Shown: piece after piece, positions 29,485 to 38,621 of the stretch | Numbering within the stretch: the first letter of the stretch is position 1 | Layout: each line of letters starts with the position of its first letter | From: Vibrio sp. 14G-20 | GTDB lineage: Bacteria; Pseudomonadota; Gammaproteobacteria; Enterobacterales; Vibrionaceae | Direction of reading: 5' to 3' | NCBI RefSeq assembly: GCF_026241515.1 | Contig: NZ_JAPHPW010000005.1 | Span: forward strand, 202,927-266,926 | Length of the DNA: 64,000 nucleotides | Notes under the pieces: generated by a model | Told to the model about the DNA's origin: nothing | Databases searched by the model: none | The model's input: the letters and a program-made list of their open reading frames with translations, nothing else | Program-made: the position numbers and the translations under genes

Positions 29485-30701
29485 AAGGCTTGGCTATTTG
29501 GGCACTGTTCATTTACTTACTTAGGCTAATCGGTATGCCTTGGAATAAAGGTACCAAGGCGTTTGCGTACCTCGGTGGTACATCTTGGTTGTTGTTTGTA
29601 TGGGTTGGCCTACTCAACTTTACTCCAATGGATTTATCTGGAGGCTCAGTTGTACAATCTCCACACATTCAATTACGCCCAGACTCAACGAATGTGTCGG
29701 GTAAAACGACTAAAGTCCATATCCACCCCAATCAAGATGTAACTGAAGGACAGCTAATTTATGAGATTGATGACACCAAATATGTCATCGCAAGAGATAA
29801 AGCCAGCGTTCAGCTCGAGTCAGCAGAGGTTGCTTTAGATACGGCCCGCCAAGAAGTAAGCATTGCAAAAGTGAGCTATCGTTCGGCGCTAGAAGACATT
29901 AAGGCTTCAGTTGCACAGATAGAGTCAGCAAAAACAGATTTAGTTTTACAATCTAAAACGCTTGATCGTTACCAGAGGCAAAACAGCGTCGTAGAACATA
30001 CGATTACTGAAACCGACATCGATCAACAAACAGCAAAGGTTGACTTAGCCACTCATAATGTCACTACGCTGGAGTCTCAGCTGAGTAAAAAAGAAGTCGA
30101 TGCAGAGAACGCGAAACTCGATATTCACAAAGCAGAAACCAACGTAAGCAAAAAACAGACAGAGGTGGATTCAGCGAAAGCAACATTGGCACAAGCACAA
30201 TGGGATCTTAATAGCACCAAGGTCACTGCACCAACTGACGGCTTTGTAACGAATTTTATTCTACGTGAGGGTCAGCGCGTTTCTATGATGCCTCGTATCC
30301 AGATGTATACCGAAGAGAAGTACGTGTTGATGCGAGTCAACCACCAAGCAATTCGTAATATTAAGGTTGGTCAGCCAGCGGAATTTGCGACAGCGGTATA
30401 TCCAGGGAAAATATTCTCTGCAACCGTAGAAGGCATTGTTGAGGCGACGGGTGAAGCGCAAGCAAGTTTACTGGGTATTGATGAACAAGTTCGTGTCACC
30501 ACAGGCAGAAATCTTCAGAACAAGCACCACTTTGTTCGTTTAAAAATTGATGAGGCAGAAGGCTACGATATTCCTGTTGGTTCTGTCGGTTTAGCCTGGG
30601 TAAGTGGTGAGAAGCCTATCAGCTTTATGGCGTTTCTAGACGTAATACGCGGGATCATCATTAGAATGAAGTCTCAGCTGTACTTCTTCTACTCTATCTA
30701 A
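29478..30701 (+). CDS. yiaV: HlyD-family membrane-fusion protein YiaV
   Basis: 407 residues. Two membrane segments at the N-terminus (about 3-18 and 29-47) precede a lipoyl/barrel-sandwich half-motif (IQLRPDSTNVSGKTTKVHIH, PNQDVTEGQLIYEID), a long coiled-coil hairpin (about 100-240, rich in A, K, E and Q), the second half-motif (STKVTAPTDGFVTNFILREG) and a beta-barrel (GQPAEFATAVYPGKIFSATV). This is the layout of YiaV/EmrA-type adaptors that bridge an inner-membrane partner and an outer-membrane channel. Co-transcribed with yiaW by overlap; a strong terminator follows. Confidence 0.88.
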   Translation: MLEGLAIWALFIYLLRLIGMPWNKGTKAFAYLGGTSWLLFVWVGLLNFTPMDLSGGSVVQSPHIQLRPDSTNVSGKTTKVHIHPNQDVTEGQLIYEIDDTKYVIARDKASVQLESAEVALDTARQEVSIAKVSYRSALEDIKASVAQIESAKTDLVLQSKTLDRYQRQNSVVEHTITETDIDQQTAKVDLATHNVTTLESQLSKKEVDAENAKLDIHKAETNVSKKQTEVDSAKATLAQAQWDLNSTKVTAPTDGFVTNFILREGQRVSMMPRIQMYTEEKYVLMRVNHQAIRNIKVGQPAEFATAVYPGKIFSATVEGIVEATGEAQASLLGIDEQVRVTTGRNLQNKHHFVRLKIDEAEGYDIPVGSVGLAWVSGEKPISFMAFLDVIRGIIIRMKSQLYFFYSI

Positions 30702-30720
30702 TACGCCTGATAGACAAGAC

Positions 30721-30756
30721 AAAGCCCGTGCGATCTCAGATCGCACGGGCTTTTTA
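30721..30756 (+). terminator. Rho-independent terminator of yiaWV
   Basis: Nearly seamless 16-bp stem AAAGCCCGTGCGATCT/AGATCGCACGGGCTTT around a single base (in practice a small loop), running into five T. Confidence 0.93.
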
Positions 30757-30910
30757 ATTTGCTTGCTTAAAATGTCATGTTTAGGCGTAGGAAGAGTGCA
30801 TAGAAAGAAAACAACTCAGAGACGCGCTGTGCTCACCTTTCCAATTACCTCACTTATCTCATCGCGACACTAGATCATCAACACCTAGATCACCCTACAG
30901 TAGCATTAAA

Positions 30911-30936
30911 TTGCAAATCGCAACTGCATAATGCAA
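30911..30936 (+). promoter_or_regulatory. LuxO-box-like sites upstream of the first qrr gene
   Basis: TTGCAAATCGCAA (30911-30923) and CTGCATAATGCAA (30924-30936) stand side by side and fit the LuxO enhancer consensus TTGCA-N3-TGCAA with one or two changes. They are about 110-135 bases upstream of the predicted sigma-54 start. Confidence 0.65.
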
Positions 30937-31018
30937 CATGGAAATTCTAAAACGCGAATAAAACGCCCAAATACGCACCAAATTGCTATAAAACTGCCAT
31001 TTTACGTGGTTTTAAAAG

Positions 31019-31035
31019 TTGGCACACTAACTGCA
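31019..31035 (+). promoter_or_regulatory. sigma-54 promoter of the first qrr gene
   Basis: TTGGCACACTAACTGCA: -24 element TTGGCAC and -12 element CTGCA, GG and GC exactly 10 bases apart. Counting 12 bases on from the C of GC gives a start at 31046, the first T of the TGACCC with which Qrr RNAs begin. Confidence 0.88.
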
Positions 31036-31045
31036 ATGTATATAT

Positions 31046-31154
31046 TGACCCTTCTTAAGCCGAGGGTCACCTAGCCAACTGACGTTGTTAGTGAACCTAC
31101 TCTTGTTCACAAAATATATAAGCCAATTGCGATTATTGCGATTGGCTATTTTTT
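31046..31154 (+). ncRNA. qrr: Qrr quorum-regulatory small RNA (first copy)
   Basis: About 109 bases. Stem 1 is GACCCT (31047-31052) with AGGGTC (31063-31068). Then comes the Qrr core ACCTAGCCAACTGACGTTG continuing to TTAGTGAACC (31069-31097), the part known to pair with luxR/hapR and other mRNAs. The 3' stem AGCCAATTGC/GCGATTGGCT with a T run from 31149 is an Hfq-type intrinsic terminator. It is transcribed from a sigma-54 promoter with LuxO-like boxes upstream. In the established Vibrio circuit, LuxO-P makes Qrr at low cell density and Qrr represses luxR. Which Qrr number it is cannot be told. Confidence 0.93.
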
Positions 31155-31260
31155 TACCTGCTGCTTGGCCGACCGCCCTCACCTTCGATACAGACACCCA
31201 TTCAATCGCATAATAATCAACATTCATAGCCAACTATCGATAGCAGATATTCAATACACT

Positions 31261-31278
31261 ATAGAAAACGTTTTCTAT
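31261..31278. promoter_or_regulatory. perfect 18-bp palindrome upstream of codB, LacI/PurR-type
   Basis: ATAGAAAACGTTTTCTAT is fully palindromic with the central AACGTT common to LacI-family operators. It lies 190 bases before codB, with three changes from the PurR consensus. Confidence 0.45.
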
Positions 31279-31401
31279 TTATTTTCATGAAATAAATGAA
31301 GAAAATAACCTTATGTTTTACAAGAGATTTAAGGTGATAATTGATTCTCAGGCGCCTTTATTGACAAAATTAGCATTGACTATGTGATTTATATCACCAT
31401 A

Positions 31402-31417
31402 ATGCGCACGTTTGCCT
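31402..31417. promoter_or_regulatory. PurR-box-like site before codB
   Basis: ATGCGCACGTTTGCCT matches the PurR consensus ANGCAANCGNTTNCNT except at positions 5-6. It is 50 bases upstream of codB; codBA of E. coli is PurR-repressed. Confidence 0.45.
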
Positions 31418-31467
31418 GCAATACGGCGACCGTTAATTTTAATTTTGATCATTTGCGGAGGTAAAAA

Positions 31468-32706
31468 ATGGCTGCTGATAATAACTACAGTCTAGGGCCG
31501 GTTCCTACATCGGCTAGGAAAGGAGTCGCTTCACTCACCATGGTAATGCTTGGACTCACTTTCTTCTCTGCAAGTATGTGGACAGGTGGTTCACTCGGGA
31601 CAGGCCTCTCATTCAACGATTTCTTCCTAGCCGTTCTCATCGGTAACCTAATTCTTGGTATTTACACTTCTTTTCTTGGCTACATCGGCTCATCTACTGG
31701 CCTCTCTACTCACCTCCTAGCGCGTTTCTCTTTCGGTACAAAAGGCTCATGGCTTCCTTCTGCTCTACTTGGTGGTACACAAGTCGGTTGGTTTGGCGTA
31801 GGTGTAGCGATGTTCGCAATTCCGGTACAGAAAGCGACAGGCATTGATACCAACACTTTGATTATTGTGTCAGGCCTTTTGATGACAGGTACGGTGTACT
31901 TCGGTATTAAAGCGCTAATGGTACTTTCAGCGATTGCGGTTCCAGCGATTGCGATTCTAGGTGGTTACTCAGTACTGACAGCCGTCGACAGTGTTGGCGG
32001 ACTAGAACAACTACAACTGATTAAGCCAGAAACTCCAATGGACTTCTCAATGGCCTTAGCAATGGTTGTAGGTTCATTTGTCAGTGCGGGTACGCTAACA
32101 GCCGATTTTGTTCGCTTTGGTAAAAAGCCAGCGAGCGCAGTATTAATCACAATGGTTGCATTCTTCATCGGTAACTCACTGATGTTCATCTTCGGCGCAG
32201 CCGGTGCAGCAGCAACAGGCCAATCAGACATTTCAGATGTGATGATCGCACAAGGGCTGCTGCTTCCAGCAATCATCGTGCTTGGTTTGAACATCTGGAC
32301 AACCAATGAAAACGCACTTTATGCATCTGGCCTTGGTTTATCTAACATCACTGGTCGCTCAAGTACTACAATGTCTATCATTAACGGCATCATCGGTACG
32401 ATTTTCGCGCTTTGGTTGTACAACAACTTCGTAGGTTGGTTAACCTTCCTATCGTTGGCGATTCCACCAATCGGTGGCGTAATCATCGCTGACTTCTTCG
32501 CGAACCGTAAACGTTACAAAGATTTTGCAAATGCAGAGTTCCAAACCGTTAATTGGGCTGGCATTATCGCGGTAGCAACAGGCGTAGCCGCTGGTCACTT
32601 CCTTCCTGGCGTTGTTCCTTTGAACGCAGTGTTAGGTGGTGCAATCAGTTACCTCGTGCTTAATCCTCTATTGAACAAAAAAGCTCTGAAATCTCAGGCC
32701 GCTTAA
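31468..32706 (+). CDS. codB: CodB, cytosine permease
   Basis: 412 residues, 12 membrane segments, NCS1 family. The sequence follows E. coli CodB almost throughout: GPVPTSARKGVASLTMVMLG, FFSASMWTGGSLGTGLS, LGGTQVGWFGVGVAMFAIPV, GTLTADFVRFGKKP and VVLGLNIWTTNENALYASG-like pore regions. It brings cytosine into the cell. RBS CGGAGG lies 8 bases before the ATG. codA begins 9 bases after its stop, so the two form an operon. PurR-like boxes precede it. Confidence 0.97.
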   Translation: MAADNNYSLGPVPTSARKGVASLTMVMLGLTFFSASMWTGGSLGTGLSFNDFFLAVLIGNLILGIYTSFLGYIGSSTGLSTHLLARFSFGTKGSWLPSALLGGTQVGWFGVGVAMFAIPVQKATGIDTNTLIIVSGLLMTGTVYFGIKALMVLSAIAVPAIAILGGYSVLTAVDSVGGLEQLQLIKPETPMDFSMALAMVVGSFVSAGTLTADFVRFGKKPASAVLITMVAFFIGNSLMFIFGAAGAAATGQSDISDVMIAQGLLLPAIIVLGLNIWTTNENALYASGLGLSNITGRSSTTMSIINGIIGTIFALWLYNNFVGWLTFLSLAIPPIGGVIIADFFANRKRYKDFANAEFQTVNWAGIIAVATGVAAGHFLPGVVPLNAVLGGAISYLVLNPLLNKKALKSQAA

Positions 32707-32715
32707 GGACACACT

Positions 32716-33993
32716 ATGACAACCTTATTAATCAAGAACGCGAAGCTTCAAGACCAAGAGGGCTTGAAACAGATTCTGATTGAAAATGGTCAATTTTCTC
32801 GCATTCTCGATAATGACGCACAAATCAATCATCAAGGTGACATTCTTGATGCTGAAGGTGGCATTGCAGTTACACCGTTCTGTGAACCGCACATCCACCT
32901 AGATACTACTCAAACCGCTGGTGAGCCTAACTGGAACATCTCTGGCACTTTGTTTGAAGGTATTGAGCGTTGGGCTGAGCGCAAAGAACTGCTATCAATT
33001 GAAGACGTGAAATCTCGTGCAAAGCAAACACTGAAATGGCAGATCGCTAACGGTGTTCAACACGTGCGTACTCACGTTGATGTATCTGACCCAACGTTAG
33101 TTGCGTTAAGAGCAATGGTTGAAGTTCGTGAAGAGATGAAAGAGTGGGTCGACATTCAGATCGTTGCATTCCCTCAGGAAGGCATTCTTTCATACCCTAA
33201 CGGTAAAGAGTTGCTTGAAGAAGCCGTGAAGATCGGCGCTGACGTTATCGGTGCCATCCCCCATTTCGAATTCACTCGTGAATACGGTATTGAATCTCTA
33301 CATTACGTGTTCGAACTTGCACGCAAGTACGACTGTTTGATCGATGTACACTGTGATGAAATCGACGACGAACAGTCTCGTTTTGTTGAAACACTGGCAG
33401 CCCTTGCTCATAAATTCGACATGGGTGAAAAAGTAACGGCAAGCCATACCACAGCGATGGGCTCTTACAATGGTGCTTACGCATCTCGCCTATTCCGTTT
33501 GCTAAAAATGTCGGGCATTAACTTCGTCGCGAACCCGTTAGTAAACATTCACTTACAAGGCCGTTTCGATGACTATCCGAAACGTCGTGGCGTAACGCGC
33601 GTTAAAGAGATGCTAGCGGCTAATATCAATGTATGTTTCGGCCATGATGATGTGTTTGACCCTTGGTATCCGCTAGGTACAGCGAATATGCTGCAGGTTC
33701 TTCACATGGGACTGCACGTAACACAGGTTATGGGCTACGACCAAATCAACAACTCGCTTGATTTGATCAGCAAGAACTCTGCTCGCACATTGAACATCCA
33801 AGACAACTTCGGTATTGAAGAAGGTAAGCCAGGTAGCTTGCTTATTCTTCCTGCAGACAATGGTTTTGATGCAGTTCGTCGCCAAGTGCCCGTTCAATAC
33901 TCGGTACGACACGGCAAGGTGATCGCTGAAACGCAACCTGCGAAAACAAAAATTAACTTAGATCAGACTGAAGATATCAACTTCAAGCGTTAA
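32716..33993 (+). CDS. codA: CodA, cytosine deaminase
   Basis: 425 residues of the amidohydrolase superfamily. Metal ligands are in EPHIHLD near residue 58, with the CodA stretch [20 protein letters not shown] directly after, DVHCDEIDD near 210, [14 protein letters not shown] near 240 and the catalytic Asp region [13 protein letters not shown] near 312. It converts cytosine to uracil and ammonia (and can act on 5-methyl or 5-fluoro analogues), so codBA salvages pyrimidine and nitrogen. AGGA precedes the ATG; a terminator follows 20 bases after the stop. Confidence 0.97.
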   Translation: MTTLLIKNAKLQDQEGLKQILIENGQFSRILDNDAQINHQGDILDAEGGIAVTPFCEPHIHLDTTQTAGEPNWNISGTLFEGIERWAERKELLSIEDVKSRAKQTLKWQIANGVQHVRTHVDVSDPTLVALRAMVEVREEMKEWVDIQIVAFPQEGILSYPNGKELLEEAVKIGADVIGAIPHFEFTREYGIESLHYVFELARKYDCLIDVHCDEIDDEQSRFVETLAALAHKFDMGEKVTASHTTAMGSYNGAYASRLFRLLKMSGINFVANPLVNIHLQGRFDDYPKRRGVTRVKEMLAANINVCFGHDDVFDPWYPLGTANMLQVLHMGLHVTQVMGYDQINNSLDLISKNSARTLNIQDNFGIEEGKPGSLLILPADNGFDAVRRQVPVQYSVRHGKVIAETQPAKTKINLDQTEDINFKR

Positions 33994-34013
33994 TATCGTC
34001 TATACTGATGAAG

Positions 34014-34039
34014 AAAAGGAAGCTACAGGCTTCCTTTTT
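34014..34039 (+). terminator. Rho-independent terminator of codBA
   Basis: Perfect 10-bp stem AAAAGGAAGC/GCTTCCTTTT with a 5-base loop and a T tract. Confidence 0.92.
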
Positions 34040-34354
34040 ACTTTGCCATGGTGCGAGACTTTATAAAACCATCAACTATTAAGGTTGGTTTTGTTAACGA
34101 GCACAACATGACAAAAAAACTCGCTGATTTCTCAATCAATGAGTGTACAACCGGAAAGACTGTGTTAACATGCACTCGCTCTGTTAGCCGGAGTTATTTA
34201 AGTTAGATAAATAGTAAAAAATGACATGTAAAATCGTTACCCGTTTTTGTAAGTAGTTTTTCCTTATTTCTTAGCAATATTAAATAATTCAATTATCAGC
34301 GCATTGCAGTAATGCAATCAACAATTTAGAAAATTTATGAATAAGGGACAAATT
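34040..34354 (+). other. upstream region and probable long leader of the cold-shock gene
   Basis: No gene is seen. Cold-shock genes usually have a long structured 5' leader, and this stretch is the right size, with CCGG-containing arms near 34150 and 34192 that could pair. I could not identify a cold box or a firm promoter. Confidence 0.35.
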
Positions 34355-34567
34355 ATGTCTAACACAAATACTGGCACTGTAAAATGGTTTAACGAAGAGA
34401 AAGGTTTCGGTTTCATTTCTCAAGACAACGGCGGTGCTGACGTATTCGTTCACTTCCGTGCAATCGCTTCAGAAGGCTTCAAAACTCTGAAAGAAGGCCA
34501 AAAGGTTTCTTTTGAAGTTGAAAACGGTCAAAAAGGCCTACAAGCAGCAAACGTTGTTGCTCAATAA
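34355..34567 (+). CDS. CspA-family cold-shock protein
   Basis: 70 residues, one cold-shock domain. RNP1 KGFGFISQ and RNP2 DVFVHF are intact, with the usual start [17 protein letters not shown]. It binds single-stranded RNA and DNA and melts mRNA structure in the cytoplasm. I start it at the ATG at 34355 because AAGGGAC lies 7 bases upstream; an ATG six codons earlier has no RBS. Followed by a terminator. Cold induction is likely from the family but not shown by sequence alone. Confidence 0.95.
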   Translation: MSNTNTGTVKWFNEEKGFGFISQDNGGADVFVHFRAIASEGFKTLKEGQKVSFEVENGQKGLQAANVVAQ

Positions 34568-34592
34568 TTAGCTTTTAGCTAAAAAGAATTTT

Positions 34593-34622
34593 AAAGCGCT
34601 GATTTTTATCGGCGCTTTTTTA
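34593..34622 (+). terminator. Rho-independent terminator of the cold-shock gene
   Basis: AAAGCGCTGAT pairs with ATCGGCGCTTT (one T-G pair) around a 4-base T loop, ending in six T. Confidence 0.92.
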
Positions 34623-34980
34623 TATCTGCTCATAAATTCTTCCTCTCGCGATACAAGCCTCCTCAATCTATCTCTCTGTTAAAACTCGACGATCAACTTA
34701 CTTCGCTTTTTATATGCACTTGCCCAAGACAACAACACTCATTTCTCACCAATATTTTGATACGAACCCATTCTAAGCTAAAAGTTTGATAACCCTAAAT
34801 ATGGTTAAAGAACAATCCATTAGATGAAACTTATGATTACGCAATCGATATTCATAATAAAAATGAGTTATTTATCCAATCCTCATCCATTAATCATATA
34901 ATTTTTAAAGCAAAGACCTTCGAAATCCGCTAATCTTGTCCACAAGTGGCTTAGTTGTTTTGGTATCTGCAGTAAAAATA
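34623..34980. other. intergenic region between the cold-shock gene and the diguanylate cyclase
   Basis: AT-rich stretch with no supported gene, hairpin or repeat. The promoter of the diguanylate cyclase must be near the right end. Confidence 0.4.
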
Positions 34981-35997
34981 ATGAACAAAGACGAATTTCA
35001 GAAATCCACCGCAAATCTAAAAAAAGCGGTACCTCTAATGATGAAGAACCGGGTGTCGACTACACCTGCAAATTACGCACTTTGGTATACCTATGTCGAT
35101 AACGCTATTCCACAGCTGACTCAAGACATGGATGGTATCTTAGAACACTACGGTATTTGCCCTCCTGCCGTTGGTGAGCAACTTTACAACAACTATGTTG
35201 CTAGCAAATCTGAAACCAATATCAATGACCTCCGCGCTAATTTGGAACTGTTGGTTTCTGAAGTTTCCAATTCAATGAACGACACCCTGACCGACACCTC
35301 CGCTTTTTCTGACATGATCGATAAAAGCTTCGAAGATCTGGCTCGTGTTGATCATGAAAGCTTATCCATTGACGAAGTCATGTCTCTGGTTCGCCAACTG
35401 GTTTCTGAATCTCGTCATATTCGTCACTCTACTCAGTTTTTGAACTCACAACTAAACTCTGCAACGTCAGAAATCACTAAGCTCAAAAACCAGTTAGTAG
35501 AAGTACAAAAAGATGCGCTCTTCGATAGCACAACCACACTCTATAACCGACGCTCTTTCGACCGTGACATGGAAACTCTGTGCGAAGCACAGCAATCTTT
35601 GTGTTTGATTCTTCTCGATATCGACCACTTTAAAAATTTCAACGACACCTATGGTCACCTGTTTGGCGATATGGTTCTTAAGGGTATTGCTCGCAAGCTG
35701 AAGTTAAGCTGTCGCGATGGTATTTCCGCTTATCGATTTGGTGGTGAAGAGTTCGCGCTGATTGTGCCAAACAAATCTTTGCGTATTGCTCGTCAACTCG
35801 CTGATACCAATCGTCGCTCTCTAGAAAAGCTGTCGATTAAAGATCGCCGTAGTGGTCAACAAGTCGGCAGTATCACTGCATCGTTTGGTGTAGCTGAACT
35901 TGAACCCGGAGAATCAGCTCAATCACTGATCGAGCGTGCTGATAAGCTGCTTTACGAAGCGAAATCACTTGGCCGAAATCGAGTCATGCCTCTTTAA
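34981..35997 (+). CDS. diguanylate cyclase with N-terminal helical domain
   Basis: 338 residues from the ATG at 34981. Residues 1-165 are helical and soluble (FQKSTANLKKAVPLMMKNRV, STTPANYALWYTYVDNAIPQ), with a coiled-coil linker (LNSQLNSATSEITKLKNQL) leading to a GGDEF domain (about 175-335). The active site is GGEEF (YRFGGEEFALIV), and LLDIDHFKNFNDTYGH is typical, so it should make c-di-GMP from GTP. The inhibitory RxxD site is not kept (CRDGISAYRF), suggesting no product feedback. There is no membrane segment, so a cytosolic signal is sensed. Followed by a bidirectional terminator. Confidence 0.92.
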   Translation: MNKDEFQKSTANLKKAVPLMMKNRVSTTPANYALWYTYVDNAIPQLTQDMDGILEHYGICPPAVGEQLYNNYVASKSETNINDLRANLELLVSEVSNSMNDTLTDTSAFSDMIDKSFEDLARVDHESLSIDEVMSLVRQLVSESRHIRHSTQFLNSQLNSATSEITKLKNQLVEVQKDALFDSTTTLYNRRSFDRDMETLCEAQQSLCLILLDIDHFKNFNDTYGHLFGDMVLKGIARKLKLSCRDGISAYRFGGEEFALIVPNKSLRIARQLADTNRRSLEKLSIKDRRSGQQVGSITASFGVAELEPGESAQSLIERADKLLYEAKSLGRNRVMPL

Positions 35998-36065
35998 GGC
36001 TTATCTGTGATGAAATTCAACTAAAGCCAGCGAAGCATTAATAATCATACGTTAAAAAGAACATC

Positions 36066-36106
36066 AAAAAGTCCCAAGGACTAACTACTAATCTTTGGGA
36101 CTTTTT
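36066..36106. terminator. terminator between convergent genes
   Basis: AAAAAGTCCCAA pairs with TTTGGGACTTTTTT around a loop of about 16 bases; A and T tracts on both sides let it work on both strands. Confidence 0.85.
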
Positions 36107-36176
36107 TGTTGGCTGCGTATCGGTTTGTTAACTACTGGCTTTAACCCTATAGTCAACTAAACTCTACCTCTTACCA

Positions 36177-36776
36177 CTAAAGCTGGTAGCAGTAATTTAG
36201 GCAGTAGTCTTCACCACTCTTGGCTCTGAACTCTTTATCTTCACTGCACGCCTTTGGTTTTCCTTTCTCGTCACCTTTTACTAGGCTGATCCAGTGACGC
36301 ATTGCTGCGATAGTTTCTTGATGTAAAGTCGTATTCGTTGTTTCTGTTGGAGATTGACCGAAGGTCGTGCACGACTCTAACTGAATGTCATCAATCTCTA
36401 CTAGCTCAATGCAACCCGTCCCTTTGTGACAACCAAACATCACTTCTAGGTGGCTTCCGCTGCCATCACGGAACAAGATTGAGTCTGGGTCACTCTTTTC
36501 ACCCATGTAAGCCACAAACTGCTTAGGGTGCTTCAGACCGCTGTGTTGACCATCTTTAAAGTAAGCCATGATATGGCGGTAATCGACTACGTAGCTCGTT
36601 ACGTCTTGGTGTGAGCCGTGCTCCAGTGGGAACAGACGGTCAAGTAGTTGCTTTGCTTTCACTTGCTTTTCAGTTTGCTGGTTTGCGCTGATTGTCTCCA
36701 CGGCAAAGACAGCTTCAGCGATAAATGGCTTTGATTGTTTTTGGATTTCTGTTTTATCGAATGTAAGCATATTCAT
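36177..36776 (-). CDS. hypothetical protein, 199 residues, divergent from DUF3612 regulator
   Basis: I do not recognise the family. The protein is soluble, without signal peptide: MNMLTFDKTEIQKQSKPFI, then LLDRLFPLEHGSHQDVTSYV, VDYRHIMAYFKDGQHSGLKH, RDGSGSHLEVMFGCHKGTGC and a Cys-containing end, KACSEDKEFRAKSGEDYCL then YCYQL. Its six Cys are mostly in the C-terminal half. RBS AGAGGG is 7 bases before the ATG at 36776. It is divergent from a RamB-like regulator, and the shared 184-base gap carries repeated TTTACA and TTGTGAA elements, so it is the likely regulatory target. A role in acetate or glyoxylate metabolism is only a guess from the regulator. Confidence 0.72.
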   Translation of the reverse strand: MNMLTFDKTEIQKQSKPFIAEAVFAVETISANQQTEKQVKAKQLLDRLFPLEHGSHQDVTSYVVDYRHIMAYFKDGQHSGLKHPKQFVAYMGEKSDPDSILFRDGSGSHLEVMFGCHKGTGCIELVEIDDIQLESCTTFGQSPTETTNTTLHQETIAAMRHWISLVKGDEKGKPKACSEDKEFRAKSGEDYCLNYCYQL

Positions 36777-36878
36777 AGTCTTTCCCTCTTGACCAGTCCG
36801 GTGAAAGCCACCGATTTGTAACGCAAAAATGTGTCCTAGAGCAATTATTCCAAACTAACGTTTAATTTATTTGTCATT

Positions 36879-36957
36879 TTGTGAATTGCTTAGTTTGTAG
36901 ATTAGCGGTTTTTTACATACAATTTCACAACAAAAATTTTACAATGTGAATTTTACA
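36879..36957. promoter_or_regulatory. repeat-rich operator region before the DUF3612 regulator
   Basis: TTGTGAATTG near 36879 is matched by the inverted CAATTTCACAA near 36920, and ATTTTACAA occurs twice just before the start codon (near 36937 and 36950). Such repeats are expected for an autoregulating XRE protein and for control of the divergent gene. Confidence 0.4.
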
Positions 36958-36960
36958 AAT

Positions 36961-38478
36961 ATGGCCTTGTCAAAAAGTTTAGTTCGTCAGTCACATTTCC
37001 TAGGTACGAAAATACGTAACCTTAGGAAGCGTAACCATTTAACGATGGAAGACCTGTCTGCGCGTTGTATTAGAATCAACCCAGAATACGCGCCTTCCGT
37101 TTCTTACCTTTCAATGATTGAGCGTGGAAAGCGGGTGCCAAGCATCGACATGCTGGAAGTGATCGCGCAGGTCTTTCAGAAGAACCCTACATGGTTTCTC
37201 GACGACGAATCAGAACAACAAGCCATAGCTCCGGATAAAGGGAATCGCGGCGGGATAAGTGGTATGGCGCTCGAGCCTAGCTTTCTTTTCTCCAACGACA
37301 TCCTGCAAATTGCGATACCCGAGATGTTGTCACAAACCGGTATCTCTGGTCGCCAGTTTGCACACCTATTGATTCGAGCACACCAAGAGAGTAATCAAAA
37401 CCACTTCCCTGACCTTGAGCGTGCTGCTGAGGAAGTTGGCCTAAAACGTCTCAACCTCAGCGTAGAGGACCTCATAGACATCGCGAGAACGCTTGGAATC
37501 AATATCCGCTGGGTAACACGCACACCGCAAGATGTGGTCGATGAGCTAGGCATCAACGCCAAGCAGTTAGTGACCTCGTTCTTCGAACCTCCGGGTACAA
37601 TTTTCTTAAACGAGATTCTTAAAGAGTACCCAACTCGTCTGAAATACGACCTCTCGGTTTATATCGGTCATTGCATTCTGCACAGCAAAGAAGGTCTGAA
37701 GAGTGTGTTGTCGGTCGGTAACAACAACACATGGGATGACAACCAGGTATCAGGATCTTCACAACTCAACTCTCAAGACATCCTCCAAGCATGGCGAGAC
37801 TTTGAATCCAGCTTTTTTGCTGGCGCACTTCTGTGTCCGAAAGTTCCGTTTAGACAGCTACTCGACCGCACTGGCTACGAAATCGACGTTCACGAAAGAG
37901 CAGGGGTTTCCCCCTCTGTTGCGATGCGTCGAATGACGGTAGTATCGCCCTACCCTCACTGGCACTACTTTGATGCTTATGGACCGGGGAAACTTAAGGC
38001 GGTTTACCGCGGGAACGGGATTCCGCTACCTTGGGGAAATATGAGAACGGTCGCTGACCCATGTCAACATTGGGCTGTGTTCCGTCGATTATCAGAACCT
38101 AGAGCGGGAAGCTCGGCTCAAATCTCCATTTTGAATGTGGGCGATGAGCCAAGGATCTACTGCTGTGAGTCCATCAATATGACGGATCCTGCGGGTAACA
38201 ATCGTGTGTTGTGTGCTGGTATAGATCTCAACCCTGCGATTGATGCTCAAGGCGGAAATTCAAGAGACATAGCAGAGCAGCTAAAAGCATCATGTGTTAA
38301 CAATGGTGGTTCTGTGGTTATCCCGCGTAACATCAAAAAAGATCTCACGACAATAGCCAAGATTCTAAATATAAATTGGATTGAACGTGGGATAGAGACA
38401 GAGGCGAGGCTTATCTGCTCCAGAGGCGGAGAATGCCCACGCCAACCAAGCTGTTACTCAAAGTGTGGTGAGTGTTAA
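36961..38478 (+). CDS. XRE-family regulator with DUF3612 domain (RamB/ScfR-like)
   Basis: 505 residues from the ATG at 36961. The N-terminal helix-turn-helix (about 10-80) has LGTKIRNLRKRNHLTMEDLS and SVSYLSMIERGKRVPS. The middle holds an IrrE/M78-like remnant (about 150-280, without a clear HExxH), and the C-terminus ends in a Cys-rich motif CSRGGECPRQPSCYSKCGEC. This layout matches the DUF3612 group of vibrios and resembles ScfR regulators such as RamB and PrpR, which sense short-chain acyl-CoA and control acetate, glyoxylate or propionate genes. An upstream GTG (36946) is also in frame. No terminator was seen before the second qrr gene, which points the opposite way. Confidence 0.85.
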   Translation: MALSKSLVRQSHFLGTKIRNLRKRNHLTMEDLSARCIRINPEYAPSVSYLSMIERGKRVPSIDMLEVIAQVFQKNPTWFLDDESEQQAIAPDKGNRGGISGMALEPSFLFSNDILQIAIPEMLSQTGISGRQFAHLLIRAHQESNQNHFPDLERAAEEVGLKRLNLSVEDLIDIARTLGINIRWVTRTPQDVVDELGINAKQLVTSFFEPPGTIFLNEILKEYPTRLKYDLSVYIGHCILHSKEGLKSVLSVGNNNTWDDNQVSGSSQLNSQDILQAWRDFESSFFAGALLCPKVPFRQLLDRTGYEIDVHERAGVSPSVAMRRMTVVSPYPHWHYFDAYGPGKLKAVYRGNGIPLPWGNMRTVADPCQHWAVFRRLSEPRAGSSAQISILNVGDEPRIYCCESINMTDPAGNNRVLCAGIDLNPAIDAQGGNSRDIAEQLKASCVNNGGSVVIPRNIKKDLTTIAKILNINWIERGIETEARLICSRGGECPRQPSCYSKCGEC

Positions 38479-38621
38479 AGCAATTGAGGTACGAGCATGA
38501 TAAGCAATTATTGTGTTCTACTTATTTTGTCTGGTTAGCTTTGATTTGGCCTGATTGGCTTTATAGAGCAACGACCATTAGTAAAAAGCAATAAAACAAA
38601 TAGAACCTAAAATTCAGGCAA

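Noticed and set aside
31027..31233. 68-codon minus-strand frame across the first qrr gene
   Set aside because: It is antisense to the qrr RNA and shows no protein-like features.
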